Shown in pieces: positions 41,836 through 50,743 of a stretch of 64,000 nucleotides of DNA. Origin of the DNA: Claveliimonas sp034178805 (lineage in GTDB: Bacteria > Bacillota > Clostridia > Lachnospirales > Lachnospiraceae); the NCBI RefSeq assembly GCF_050314255.1, contig NZ_JBNPMZ010000006.1, positions 1 through 64,000 on the forward strand. The letters are read 5' to 3'. The notes under the pieces were generated by a model that was not told the DNA's origin, ran no database searches, and worked only from the letters and a program-made list of their open reading frames with translations. The position numbers and the translations under genes were made by a program. Within the stretch, counting starts at the first letter, position 1. Every line of letters starts with the position of its first letter.

Positions 41836-41864
41836 TTGATGAACTTTTCTTTATTGTGTATGAT
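41836..41864 (+). promoter_or_regulatory. Promoter of yajC
   Basis: TTGATG (41836-41841), 17 bases, TATGAT (41859-41864); the ATG of yajC is 37 bases further on. Confidence 0.65.
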
Positions 41865-41900
41865 AGCAATAGTGTTTAAAAGAGAGTAGGAGGAAAAAAC

Positions 41901-42203
41901 ATGTATACATTAGCAGCAGCGAATGCAATGGTCAGCACAATTGGAATGATCTTAGTATATGTAGTGATCTTTGGAGGATTCTGGTTCCTTCTGATGAGAC
42001 CACAGAAGAAAGAGCAGAAAAGAATTGCACAGATGATTGCAGAGATGGAAGTGGGAGATACAGTTCTTACTACCAGTGGATTCTACGGAGTGGTAATTGA
42101 CATTACAGATGATGATGTAATTGTAGAATTCGGAAGCAATAAGAACTGTCGTATTCCAATGCAGAAGGCAGCAATCGCTCAGGTTGAGAAGACCGGAGAA
42201 TAG
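41901..42203 (+). CDS. yajC: Preprotein translocase subunit YajC
   Basis: Single-pass membrane protein, 100 residues, that associates with SecDF in the Sec holotranslocon. One N-terminal membrane segment (residues 8-32, with WFLLMRPQKKEQKR at its cytoplasmic edge, the family hallmark), then a small basic/beta domain with MEVGDTVLTTSGFYGVV. AGTAGGAGGA precedes the ATG by about 8 bases. It lies between tgt and the leu/ilv operon, with its own promoter and a downstream terminator. Confidence 0.95.
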   Translation: MYTLAAANAMVSTIGMILVYVVIFGGFWFLLMRPQKKEQKRIAQMIAEMEVGDTVLTTSGFYGVVIDITDDDVIVEFGSNKNCRIPMQKAAIAQVEKTGE

Positions 42204-42225
42204 TCAAAAAAATGAAAAAATGAGC

Positions 42226-42266
42226 AGAGTGTCCCTGATTTAAAACAGAGGGCACTCTAATTTTTT
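42226..42266 (+). terminator. Intrinsic terminator after yajC
   Basis: AGAGTGTCCC and GGGCACTCT arms separated by about 13 bases, then T6 after AA. Confidence 0.8.
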
Positions 42267-42287
42267 GCACTTTTGTAAGCTAAAGGG

Positions 42288-42316
42288 TTGAAACGAATCG
42301 AAAAATGCGATATTAT
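42288..42316 (+). promoter_or_regulatory. Promoter of leuB-ilvD-ilvB-serC-serA
   Basis: TTGAAA (42288-42293), 17 bases, TATTAT (42311-42316). The short leader (about 30 bases) has no room for a T-box or attenuator, so amino-acid control, if any, acts on the promoter. Confidence 0.7.
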
Positions 42317-42353
42317 AGGGAATAATTAAAGTCGAGGAGAAAGGAAGAGGGAC

Positions 42354-43439
42354 ATGAACCTGAATATTGGAGTGATTAAAGGGGACGGTATTGGTCCGGA
42401 GATTGTCACAGAGGCTATGAAAGTCCTGAATAAGACAGGGGAAATATACGGTCATACATTTACATATGAGCAGCTTTTAATGGGAGGCGCTTCCATTGAT
42501 GTGCATGGCGTACCGCTTACTGATGAGACGATTGAGAAGGCAAAAGCGTGTGAAGCTGTTTTAATGGGGTCTATCGGGGGAGACGCGAAGACATCACCAT
42601 GGTATCAGCTGGAGCCGTCAAAAAGACCGGAAGCCGGACTTCTGAAGATCAGAAAGGCGCTGAATCTTTTCGCAAATTTAAGACCTGCGCTTCTGTACGA
42701 TGAACTGAAGGGAGCCTGTCCGCTGAAAGAAGAGATTACAGAAGGCGGATTCGACATGATGATTATGCGTGAACTGACCGGAGGACTTTATTTTGGCGAG
42801 CGGAAGACGGTAGAGGAAAATGGAATCCTGACAGCATATGATTCTCTGACATATAATGAAGATGAGATTCGCCGGATTGCAAAGCGTGGTTTTGATATTG
42901 CAATGAAGAGAAGAAAGAAAGTAACCAGCGTGGATAAGGCCAATGTGCTGGATTCTTCAAGACTGTGGAGAAAGGTAGTAGAAGAGGTGGCTCTTGAGTA
43001 TCCGGAAGTGAAACTGGAGCATATGCTGGTAGATAACTGTGCAATGCAGCTTGTAAAGGATCCAAAACAGTTTGACGTGATTCTGACAGAGAATATGTTC
43101 GGTGATATTCTTTCTGATGAAGCAAGTATGGTAACCGGATCCATCGGAATGCTGGCAAGTGCGAGCCTTAATGAAACGAAATTTGGTCTTTACGAGCCAA
43201 GCGGCGGTTCCGCACCGGATATCGCAGGCAAGGGTATTGCAAATCCGATTGCAACGATTCTGTCAGCAGCGATGATGCTTCGGTTCAGTTTTGATCTTGA
43301 TAAAGAGGCTGAGGCCATTGAGAATGCAGTTGAGCAGGTATTAAAGGAAGGATATCGGACGATTGATATTATGTCAGAAGGCAAGAAGCAGGTCGGAACA
43401 GCCGAGATGGGAGATCTGATCGCAGGACATATTGCCTAA
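42354..43439 (+). CDS. leuB: 3-isopropylmalate dehydrogenase
   Basis: Oxidative decarboxylation in leucine biosynthesis, NAD-dependent, cytosolic. It has 361 residues. Motifs: GDGIGPEIV near the N-terminus, RELTGGLYFGERK with the substrate-binding Arg, the metal-binding region DNCAMQLV and NMFGDILSDEASM, and GSAPDIAGKGIANP. GAGGAGAAAGGAAG precedes the ATG. It opens a run of branched-chain and serine genes; leuA and leuCD are not in the window. Confidence 0.97.
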   Translation: MNLNIGVIKGDGIGPEIVTEAMKVLNKTGEIYGHTFTYEQLLMGGASIDVHGVPLTDETIEKAKACEAVLMGSIGGDAKTSPWYQLEPSKRPEAGLLKIRKALNLFANLRPALLYDELKGACPLKEEITEGGFDMMIMRELTGGLYFGERKTVEENGILTAYDSLTYNEDEIRRIAKRGFDIAMKRRKKVTSVDKANVLDSSRLWRKVVEEVALEYPEVKLEHMLVDNCAMQLVKDPKQFDVILTENMFGDILSDEASMVTGSIGMLASASLNETKFGLYEPSGGSAPDIAGKGIANPIATILSAAMMLRFSFDLDKEAEAIENAVEQVLKEGYRTIDIMSEGKKQVGTAEMGDLIAGHIA

Positions 43440-43481
43440 ACTTAGTAAAATTAAAACCAATATAAGATGGAGGAAATAAAA

Positions 43482-45152
43482 ATGAGAAGTGATACTGTAA
43501 CAAAAGGAGCGCAGCAGGCACCCCACCGGTCTTTATTTAATGCACTTGGATATACCAAAGAAGAGCAGGAAAGACCACTGGTTGGTATTGTAAGCTCTTA
43601 TAATGAAATCGTTCCGGGTCATATGAATCTGGATAAAATTGTAAATGCTGTAAAAATGGGTGTTTCCATGGCTGGTGGAACGCCGATCGTGTTCCCTGCT
43701 ATTGCAGTGTGCGACGGAATTGCCATGGGACATATCGGAATGAAATATTCTCTGGTTACCAGAGATCTGATTGCTGATTCAACAGAAGCAATGGCGATGG
43801 CACATCAGTTTGATGCTCTTGTTATGGTTCCAAACTGTGATAAGAATGTACCGGGACTTTTGATGGCAGCTGCAAGAATCAATGTTCCGACCATTTTCGT
43901 CAGTGGAGGACCGATGCTGGCAGGACATGTAAAAGGACAGAAGAGAAGTCTTTCCAGTATGTTTGAGGCAGTTGGCTCTTATGCTGCAGGTACGATGACA
44001 GAGGAGGATCTCTGTGAATTTGAAAGTAAGGTATGCCCGACCTGTGGTTCCTGTTCCGGTATGTATACCGCTAACAGCATGAACTGTCTGACAGAGGTTC
44101 TGGGTATGGGACTTCCGGGAAATGGAACCATTCCTGCAGTTTACTCTGAGCGTATCCGTCTTGCCAAGCATGCAGGTATGCAGGTAATGGAACTCTGGCG
44201 TAAGAATATCCGGCCGAGAGACATCATGACAGAGGAGGCAATCTTAAATGCACTGACAGTAGATATGGCACTGGGATGTTCTACCAACAGTATGCTTCAT
44301 CTTCCTGCAATCGCACATGAGATCGGCATGGACTTTGAGATTGATTTTGCAAATGGAATCAGCGAGAAGACACCAAATCTTTGCCATCTTGCACCGGCAG
44401 GTCCTACTTATATGGAAGATCTTAATGAGGCAGGCGGTGTGTCTGCAGTCATGAATGAGCTGAATAAAAAGAATCTGCTTCATACGGAGTGTATGACCGT
44501 AACAGGAAAGACGGTTGGTGAGAATATTGCCGGAGCAGTGAATAAGGATCCGGAAGTTATCCGTCCGATTAATCATCCGTACAGTGAGACTGGCGGACTG
44601 GCAGTTCTGAAAGGAAATCTTGCACCGGATGGCAGTGTTGTAAAACGTTCTGCAGTTGTTCCGGAGATGCTGGTTCATGAAGGACCTGCAAGAGTATTTG
44701 AATGTGAGGAGGATGCAATTGCTGCAATCAAGGGCGGCAAGATTGTTGCCGGAGATGTGGTAGTCATCCGTTACGAGGGACCAAAGGGCGGTCCGGGTAT
44801 GCGTGAGATGCTGAATCCTACTTCTGCAATTGCAGGTATGGGACTGGGATCCAGTGTTGCCCTGATCACAGACGGACGTTTCAGCGGGGCTTCCAGAGGA
44901 GCTTCCATCGGCCATGTTTCACCTGAGGCAGCTGTGGGCGGACCAATCGCACTGGTTGAAGAAGGGGATATTATTAAGATTGATATTCCGGGACTTTCAC
45001 TGGAACTGGATGTACCGGATGAAGTGCTGGCTGAGAGAAAGGCAAAATGGCAGACGAGAGAACCGAAGGTAACTACAGGATATCTGGCAAGATACGCATC
45101 TATGGTAACCTCCGGAAATCGGGGAGCTGTATTAGAAATACCAAAGAAATAG
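43482..45152 (+). CDS. ilvD: Dihydroxy-acid dehydratase
   Basis: Iron-sulfur enzyme of valine, isoleucine and pantothenate synthesis, making the 2-oxo acid from dihydroxy acid. It has 556 residues. Cluster cysteines lie in VPNCDKNVPG, CPTCGSCSGMYTANSMNCL and the first domain; EGPKGGPGMREML and GRFSGASRGASIGH are further signatures. The start at 43482 follows GGAGGAAAT by 5-8 bases and gives MRSDTVTKG, the usual N-terminus; the ATG at 43467 is part of the ribosome site. It lies between leuB and ilvB. Confidence 0.97.
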   Translation: MRSDTVTKGAQQAPHRSLFNALGYTKEEQERPLVGIVSSYNEIVPGHMNLDKIVNAVKMGVSMAGGTPIVFPAIAVCDGIAMGHIGMKYSLVTRDLIADSTEAMAMAHQFDALVMVPNCDKNVPGLLMAAARINVPTIFVSGGPMLAGHVKGQKRSLSSMFEAVGSYAAGTMTEEDLCEFESKVCPTCGSCSGMYTANSMNCLTEVLGMGLPGNGTIPAVYSERIRLAKHAGMQVMELWRKNIRPRDIMTEEAILNALTVDMALGCSTNSMLHLPAIAHEIGMDFEIDFANGISEKTPNLCHLAPAGPTYMEDLNEAGGVSAVMNELNKKNLLHTECMTVTGKTVGENIAGAVNKDPEVIRPINHPYSETGGLAVLKGNLAPDGSVVKRSAVVPEMLVHEGPARVFECEEDAIAAIKGGKIVAGDVVVIRYEGPKGGPGMREMLNPTSAIAGMGLGSSVALITDGRFSGASRGASIGHVSPEAAVGGPIALVEEGDIIKIDIPGLSLELDVPDEVLAERKAKWQTREPKVTTGYLARYASMVTSGNRGAVLEIPKK

Positions 45153-45169
45153 AATGAGAGGTTAGATTC

Positions 45170-46855
45170 ATGCAGTTAACAGGAGCGCAGATCGTAATTG
45201 AATGCCTGAAGGAGCAGGGGGTAGACACCGTGTTCGGATATCCGGGCGGAGCGATTTTGAATGTATATGATGAGCTTTATAAGCATAGTGATGAGATTAG
45301 ACATATCCTCACATCCCATGAACAGGGAGCGTCTCATGCGGCTGACGGATATGCACGTGCAACGGGCAAGGTAGGCGTGTGTCTGGCTACCAGCGGTCCG
45401 GGAGCAACGAATCTGGTTACCGGTATTGCAACGGCTTATATGGATTCTATCCCGGTGGTTGCAATCACCTGTAACGTAGGAGTGTCTCTTCTTGGCAAAG
45501 ACAGTTTCCAGGAGATCGACATTGCCGGAATTACCATGCCGATTACGAAACATAATTATATTGTAAAAGACGTGAAGGATCTGGCAGATACGATTCGCAA
45601 AGCATTTGTGATTGCGAAGAAAGGAAGACCGGGACCGGTCCTGATTGATATTCCAAAGGATGTTACGGCAAATAAGACAGAGTATAGACCGGTTACGATT
45701 GAGCCGGTACTCCCTTCTGAGGATATCTGTGAGGAAGATCTGGAGCATGCAGTAAAGATGATCCAGAAATCCAAGAAGCCTTACATTTTCGTGGGCGGCG
45801 GTGCAGTTCTTGCAGGAGCAAGTGAAGAATTATATGAGTTTGCGAAAAAGGTAGATGCACCGGTAACGGATTCTCTGATGGGTAAGGGAGCATTCCCGGG
45901 AACGGATGAACTGTACACCGGAATGCTTGGTATGCACGGAACAAAGGCTTCCAATTATGGAGTAAGTGAGTGTGACCTTCTGATCGTGGCAGGAGCCAGA
46001 TTCAGTGACCGTGTTACGGGAAATGCGAAGAAATTTGCAAGCCGTGCCAAGATATTACAGTTAGATGTCGATGTGGCAGAGATGAATAAAAATGTTCTGA
46101 TCACAGAAGGTGTGATCGGAGATCTGAAAGTTGTTCTCAGAAAGCTGAATGAAAGGCTGGAACAGCAGAGTCATCCGGAGTGGAAAGAAAAGATCAGGGA
46201 ATATAGAAGCAGATTCCCGCTTTCCTACAATCCGGAAGGGCTGACAGGACCATTTGTGGTGGAGGAAATTTACCGTCAGACGAATGGAGACGCTGTCATT
46301 GTTACAGAGGTAGGCCAGCATCAGATGTGGGCAGCTCAGTATTACAAATATACGAAACCGAGAACATTCTTAACTTCCGGTGGTCTTGGAACCATGGGCT
46401 ATGGTCTTGGAGCAGCCCTTGGAGCAAAGACAGGTATGCCGGATAAAACCGTTATTAATGTGGCAGGAGACGGATGTTTCCGTATGAATATGAATGAGAT
46501 TGCCACAGCAGTGCGTCACAATATTCCGATTATCCAGGTGGTGATCAATAACCATGTTCTGGGAATGGTCCGCCAGTGGCAGAACCTGTTCTATGGCCAG
46601 CGTTATTCCGCAACCGTATTGAATGACGCGGTGGATTTTGTGAAGCTTGCAGAGGCGATGGGAGCAACCGGGCTTCGTGCTGCAACAAAAGAAGAGTTCA
46701 CGGAAGCACTGAAACAGGCACTGGAACTTGGCAAACCGGTTGTAATTGATTGTCAGATTGATTCTGATGATAAAGTATGGCCGATGGTAGCTCCGGGAGC
46801 TGCTATCAGCGAAGCGTTTGACGAAAAAGATATGAAAGAAAAGACAGTACAATAA
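45170..46855 (+). CDS. ilvB: Acetolactate synthase large subunit
   Basis: Thiamine-diphosphate enzyme joining pyruvate to pyruvate or 2-oxobutyrate, the first common step to valine and isoleucine. It has 561 residues. It begins MQLTGAQIVIECLKEQGVD, the activating Glu is in HEQGASHAADGYAR, and the thiamine motif is AGDGCFRMNMNEIATAV. An FAD-binding middle domain is present, so it is the anabolic type and not the FAD-free AlsS. No regulatory subunit gene (ilvN) adjoins it; serC follows. Confidence 0.96.
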   Translation: MQLTGAQIVIECLKEQGVDTVFGYPGGAILNVYDELYKHSDEIRHILTSHEQGASHAADGYARATGKVGVCLATSGPGATNLVTGIATAYMDSIPVVAITCNVGVSLLGKDSFQEIDIAGITMPITKHNYIVKDVKDLADTIRKAFVIAKKGRPGPVLIDIPKDVTANKTEYRPVTIEPVLPSEDICEEDLEHAVKMIQKSKKPYIFVGGGAVLAGASEELYEFAKKVDAPVTDSLMGKGAFPGTDELYTGMLGMHGTKASNYGVSECDLLIVAGARFSDRVTGNAKKFASRAKILQLDVDVAEMNKNVLITEGVIGDLKVVLRKLNERLEQQSHPEWKEKIREYRSRFPLSYNPEGLTGPFVVEEIYRQTNGDAVIVTEVGQHQMWAAQYYKYTKPRTFLTSGGLGTMGYGLGAALGAKTGMPDKTVINVAGDGCFRMNMNEIATAVRHNIPIIQVVINNHVLGMVRQWQNLFYGQRYSATVLNDAVDFVKLAEAMGATGLRAATKEEFTEALKQALELGKPVVIDCQIDSDDKVWPMVAPGAAISEAFDEKDMKEKTVQ

Positions 46856-46878
46856 TAAAAAGACATGGAGGAATTAAA

Positions 46879-47961
46879 ATGAGCAGAGTGTACAATTTTT
46901 CAGCTGGACCGGCAGTTTTACCGGAGGAAGTTCTTAAAGAGGCAGCGGCAGAGATGCTGGATTACAACGGAACTGGAATGTCCGTAATGGAAATGAGTCA
47001 CCGCTCGAAGGCATTTGAGGAAATTATTGAAGCCGCAGAAGCAGATATTCGTGATCTTATGAATATTCCGGATAATTACAAGGTATTATTCCTGCAGGGC
47101 GGCGCATCCCAGCAGTTTGCGATGATTCCTATGAATCTGATGAAAAACGGGGTTGCAGATTTTATCGTTACCGGACAGTGGGCAAAGAAGGCATATCAGG
47201 AAGCACAGAAATACGGAAAGGCAAATAAGATTGCATCTTCCGAGGATAAGACATTTTCCTATATTCCGGACTGTTCGGATCTTCCGATTTCCGAAGATGC
47301 AGATTATGTATACATCTGTGAAAATAATACCATTTACGGTACAAAATATAAAGAGCTGCCAAATACCAAGGGCAAGACTCTGGTTGCAGATGTATCCTCC
47401 TGTTTCCTCTCCGAACCGGTGGATGTTACAAAGTATGGCGTGATCTACGGTGGTGTTCAGAAGAATGTGGGTCCTGCAGGTGTTGTTATCGTTATCATCA
47501 GAGAAGACCTGATCCGTGAAGATGTACTTCCGGGAACACCGACCATGCTGCAGTATAAGACCCATGCAGATGCAAAATCTCTTTATAATACACCGCCGTG
47601 CTATGGTATCTATATTTGCGGTAAAGTATTTAAATGGCTGAAAAAGCAGGGTGGTCTGGAAGTAATGAAGGAACGCAATGAGAAAAAAGCAAAGCTTCTG
47701 TATGATTTTCTGGATCAGAGCAAAATGTTCCACGGAACAGTAGAGCCCAAAGACCGTTCTCTGATGAATGTTCCTTTTGTAACGGGAGATCCGGATCTGG
47801 ATGCCAAATTCATTAAAGAGTCCAAAGCGGCAGGATTCGAGAACCTGAAGGGACACCGTACAGTGGGCGGTATGCGTGCAAGTATTTACAATGCAATGCC
47901 ATATGAAGGCGTAGAGGCACTTGTAGCATTTATGAAGAAGTTTGAAGAGGAGAATATGTAA
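46879..47961 (+). CDS. serC: Phosphoserine aminotransferase
   Basis: PLP enzyme of serine biosynthesis, 3-phosphohydroxypyruvate to phosphoserine; in some bacteria also used for vitamin B6. It has 360 residues. It begins MSRVYNFSAGPAVLPEEVL, has the cofactor lysine in IYGGVQKNVGPAGV, and GHRTVGGMRASIYNAMP near the C-terminus, all typical. GGAGG lies 9 bases before the ATG. serA follows 2 bases after its stop, so the pair is tightly coupled; serB is not here. Confidence 0.97.
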   Translation: MSRVYNFSAGPAVLPEEVLKEAAAEMLDYNGTGMSVMEMSHRSKAFEEIIEAAEADIRDLMNIPDNYKVLFLQGGASQQFAMIPMNLMKNGVADFIVTGQWAKKAYQEAQKYGKANKIASSEDKTFSYIPDCSDLPISEDADYVYICENNTIYGTKYKELPNTKGKTLVADVSSCFLSEPVDVTKYGVIYGGVQKNVGPAGVVIVIIREDLIREDVLPGTPTMLQYKTHADAKSLYNTPPCYGIYICGKVFKWLKKQGGLEVMKERNEKKAKLLYDFLDQSKMFHGTVEPKDRSLMNVPFVTGDPDLDAKFIKESKAAGFENLKGHRTVGGMRASIYNAMPYEGVEALVAFMKKFEEENM

Positions 47962-47963
47962 TC

Positions 47964-49127
47964 ATGTATAAATATCATTGCTTAAACCCGATTGCGGAAG
48001 TAGGACTTTCAAGAATGACTGAAGATTATGTGCCGGTAAGTGACTCAGAAGCTGCAGATGCGATTCTGGTGAGAAGTGCCGTGATGCATGATATGGAATT
48101 TGGACCGAACCTGAAGGCCATTGCCAGAGCAGGTGCGGGAGTAAACAATATTCCGCTGGACAAATGTGCTGAGCAGGGAATCGTTGTATTTAATACACCG
48201 GGAGCTAACGCAAATGGTGTGAAAGAACTGGTGATTGCGGGAATGCTGCTTGCATCCCGTGATATTATCGGTGGTATTAACTGGGTACAGGAAAATGAGG
48301 AAGACGGCAACATTGCAAAAGATGCAGAAAAAGCAAAAAAGGCCTTTGCAGGATGCGAACTGGAAGGCAAGAAGCTTGGTGTTATCGGCCTTGGAGCTAT
48401 CGGTGTACTGGTTGCAAATGCAGCAGTTCATCTTGGAATGGAAGTATATGGCTATGATCCGTATGTATCTGTTGAATCTGCATGGAAGCTGTCAAGAAAT
48501 ATCTATCATGCGAAAACAGTAGATGAAATTTATAAGGAATGTGATTATATCACAGTTCATGTACCGGCTATGGATAGTACAAAGGGAATGATCGACGGAG
48601 ATGCCATCGGTCTGATGAAGGATGGAGTAGTTGTCCTGAATTTCTCAAGAAATGTGCTGGTAGACGAAGAGGCTATGGTGGATGCACTTGTGTCCGGAAA
48701 GGTAAAACACTATGTGACAGACTTCCCGACTCCGGAAATTGCCGGTGTAAAGGGGGCGATTGTAATTCCGCATCTTGGAGCTTCTACAGCTGAATCAGAA
48801 GATAACTGTGCAAAGATGGCGGTTCGGGAAATGATGGATTATCTGGAATATGGTAATATTAAAAATTCCGTTAATTATCCGAATTGCGATATGGGTAAGC
48901 CGGGTGAGAATAAGAGGATCGTTCTTCTTCATCACAATATCCCGAACATGATTGGTCAGTTTACGAAGGTTCTTGCAAAGGATAATATGAATATTGCGGA
49001 CATGGCTAATAAAAGTAAGGGAGAGTTCGCATACACGATGATTGACATCGATTCAGATATTCCGGATACAGTAGCGGAAGATCTGAGGGCGATTGAAGGA
49101 GTTCTCAGGGTAAGAGTTCTGAACTAA
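47964..49127 (+). CDS. serA: D-3-phosphoglycerate dehydrogenase
   Basis: First step of serine synthesis, NAD-dependent oxidation of 3-phosphoglycerate. It has 387 residues. The NAD-binding motif is GVIGLGAIGVLVA (about residue 138), the catalytic Arg, Glu and His lie in VLNFSRNVLVDEEA and VIPHLGASTAESED, and a C-terminal ACT domain (about 315-387: HHNIPNMIGQFTKVLA) likely binds serine for feedback control. It lacks the longer intervening domain of B. subtilis SerA. It is the last gene of the run and ends at a strong terminator. Confidence 0.96.
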   Translation: MYKYHCLNPIAEVGLSRMTEDYVPVSDSEAADAILVRSAVMHDMEFGPNLKAIARAGAGVNNIPLDKCAEQGIVVFNTPGANANGVKELVIAGMLLASRDIIGGINWVQENEEDGNIAKDAEKAKKAFAGCELEGKKLGVIGLGAIGVLVANAAVHLGMEVYGYDPYVSVESAWKLSRNIYHAKTVDEIYKECDYITVHVPAMDSTKGMIDGDAIGLMKDGVVVLNFSRNVLVDEEAMVDALVSGKVKHYVTDFPTPEIAGVKGAIVIPHLGASTAESEDNCAKMAVREMMDYLEYGNIKNSVNYPNCDMGKPGENKRIVLLHHNIPNMIGQFTKVLAKDNMNIADMANKSKGEFAYTMIDIDSDIPDTVAEDLRAIEGVLRVRVLN

Positions 49128-49158
49128 ACAGTTTTCCTGAATAGATGAATAGGAAGAT

Positions 49159-49203
49159 AAAAACTGCGGATATTCGAAAAAAGTCGAATATTCGCAGTTT
49201 TTG
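49159..49203 (+). terminator. Intrinsic terminator after serA
   Basis: AAAAACTGCGGATATTCG (49159-49176) and CGAATATTCGCAGTTTTT (49185-49202) pair over 18 positions with one G-U, followed by T. Confidence 0.92.
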
Positions 49204-49331
49204 TTACAAAAGATTTACACTACTGTTACACTTTCTATGTTATATTGAATTAGGAGAACATTTGTGTTATTCTAAACTAAATATATAGTGACTGTTTGAT
49301 TAGGGAATAGATATAGGGAGTTTTGCGAAAG

Positions 49332-50687
49332 ATGGAAGAAAAAAGAACTGTAGAGAGAAAAAGCCAGTCCCGTCCTTCCGGTTCGACCAGAAGTGGCGTT
49401 AGAAAAGACGGGACAAGGACATCACATGGAGGAAGGCGTTCCAGAAAGTCTCTGGCCCGTGCGAAGAGAGTCAGAAAGTTGCGGATCATGGTGGGTATGG
49501 CAGCAATGTTTGTTGTTTTGATCCTTTCTGTTATTACGGTATCTGCTATTGGTAAAAGCCGCCACGTGGAGATTAATCTGAAAGCAGATAACCTTTCCAT
49601 GATTCAGGAAGAAGCTGTTCCGGAGCTGAGTGTAACAGTAGATTGTGAAGAAGGAAAAGAAGATATGCGGCTTTCACGAAAACCGGAATACAGGGTGTCG
49701 GACCTGATTGGAGAACTGAATTCCGGAGAGGGATATACAATCAGCTGTGACAGCGACGGAGTAACAGAAGGAACATATCCTATTGAATTAAAATTGTCAG
49801 ATGAGCTTAAGAAAAAGATTGCGGATCAGTGGAATGACCGTGTGACCATACAGCTGACCGGAGGAGAACTGGAAGTAAAGAATAAGACCGGTGAATGGGA
49901 CGGTGATAAGTTCAAACGATGGGACGGTTCATATGTGACCTCTGATTTCGTAGATTATAAGGGCGCTACATATTATTTTGATGAAAATGGTGTTAAAGTG
50001 ACTGGTGAGAAGAAGGCCGGCTTCTATAAATGTGTGTTTGACGAGGATGGAAAACTGGTATCCAAGGAAAGTGTTGTAAATCCGGATCTTCCGATGATGG
50101 CCCTGACCTTTGATGATGGCCCGGGCGAACGAACGGCTGAGCTTCTTGCCGTACTGGAACAGTATGATGCTCATGCAACATTCTTCATGCAGGGAATTAA
50201 TATTCCGGGTAATGAGGAGATTGTGAAAAAGATGGAAGAGATTGGCTGTGAACTGGGAAATCATTCCTATGATCATCCTCAGCTCAGTACATTGGATCCG
50301 GCGGGTATCCAGAAGCAGCTCGGAGATACCGACAGTCTGATAGAGGCGGCTTGCGGAAAGAGATCAACCGTGCTTCGTCCGCCTTATGGTGATATCAATG
50401 ATACAGTGAAAGCAAGCGTTGGAATGCCGATGATCCTCTGGAATATCGATACGCTTGACTGGAAGACCAGAGATACACAGGCGACGATTGACTGTGTACT
50501 TAACACAGCAGATGATGGGGATATTATACTGATGCATGACATCCACAGTGCATCTGTTGATGCTGCAATACAGCTGATTCCGAAGTTGATTGAAAATGGT
50601 TATCAGCTTGTGACGGTCAGTGAGATGGCTGAGGCAAGAGGAATTACCATGGAAAATGGTGTGGCTTATACCGATTTCAATAAATAA
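49332..50687 (+). CDS. Membrane-anchored polysaccharide deacetylase
   Basis: NodB-homology deacetylase (PF01522) acting on peptidoglycan or another cell-surface glycan. It has 451 residues. A basic N-terminus (Arg/Lys/Ser-rich, residues 1-52) precedes one membrane segment (about 54-76, MVGMAAMFVVLILSVITV). The extracellular part has a middle region and the catalytic domain at about 250-440 with LTFDDGPGERT (catalytic Asp, metal Asp), HSYDHPQ (metal His) and RPPYGD. The start at 49332 is 11 bases after AGGGAG; a TTG at 49323 is too close. It is a single gene between two terminators, and relatives protect peptidoglycan from lysozyme. Confidence 0.93.
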   Translation: MEEKRTVERKSQSRPSGSTRSGVRKDGTRTSHGGRRSRKSLARAKRVRKLRIMVGMAAMFVVLILSVITVSAIGKSRHVEINLKADNLSMIQEEAVPELSVTVDCEEGKEDMRLSRKPEYRVSDLIGELNSGEGYTISCDSDGVTEGTYPIELKLSDELKKKIADQWNDRVTIQLTGGELEVKNKTGEWDGDKFKRWDGSYVTSDFVDYKGATYYFDENGVKVTGEKKAGFYKCVFDEDGKLVSKESVVNPDLPMMALTFDDGPGERTAELLAVLEQYDAHATFFMQGINIPGNEEIVKKMEEIGCELGNHSYDHPQLSTLDPAGIQKQLGDTDSLIEAACGKRSTVLRPPYGDINDTVKASVGMPMILWNIDTLDWKTRDTQATIDCVLNTADDGDIILMHDIHSASVDAAIQLIPKLIENGYQLVTVSEMAEARGITMENGVAYTDFNK

Positions 50688-50698
50688 AAGTGATACAG

Positions 50699-50729
50699 AA
50701 AACCCCTCCCGAACCCGGGAGGGGTTTTT
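50699..50729. terminator. Intrinsic terminator, deacetylase/prs convergent
   Basis: AAAACCCCTCCC and GGGAGGGGTTTT with a GAACCC-type loop and T-run. The A-run on the other side lets it serve both convergent genes. Confidence 0.9.
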
Positions 50730-50743
50730 ATTGGAATAAAACA

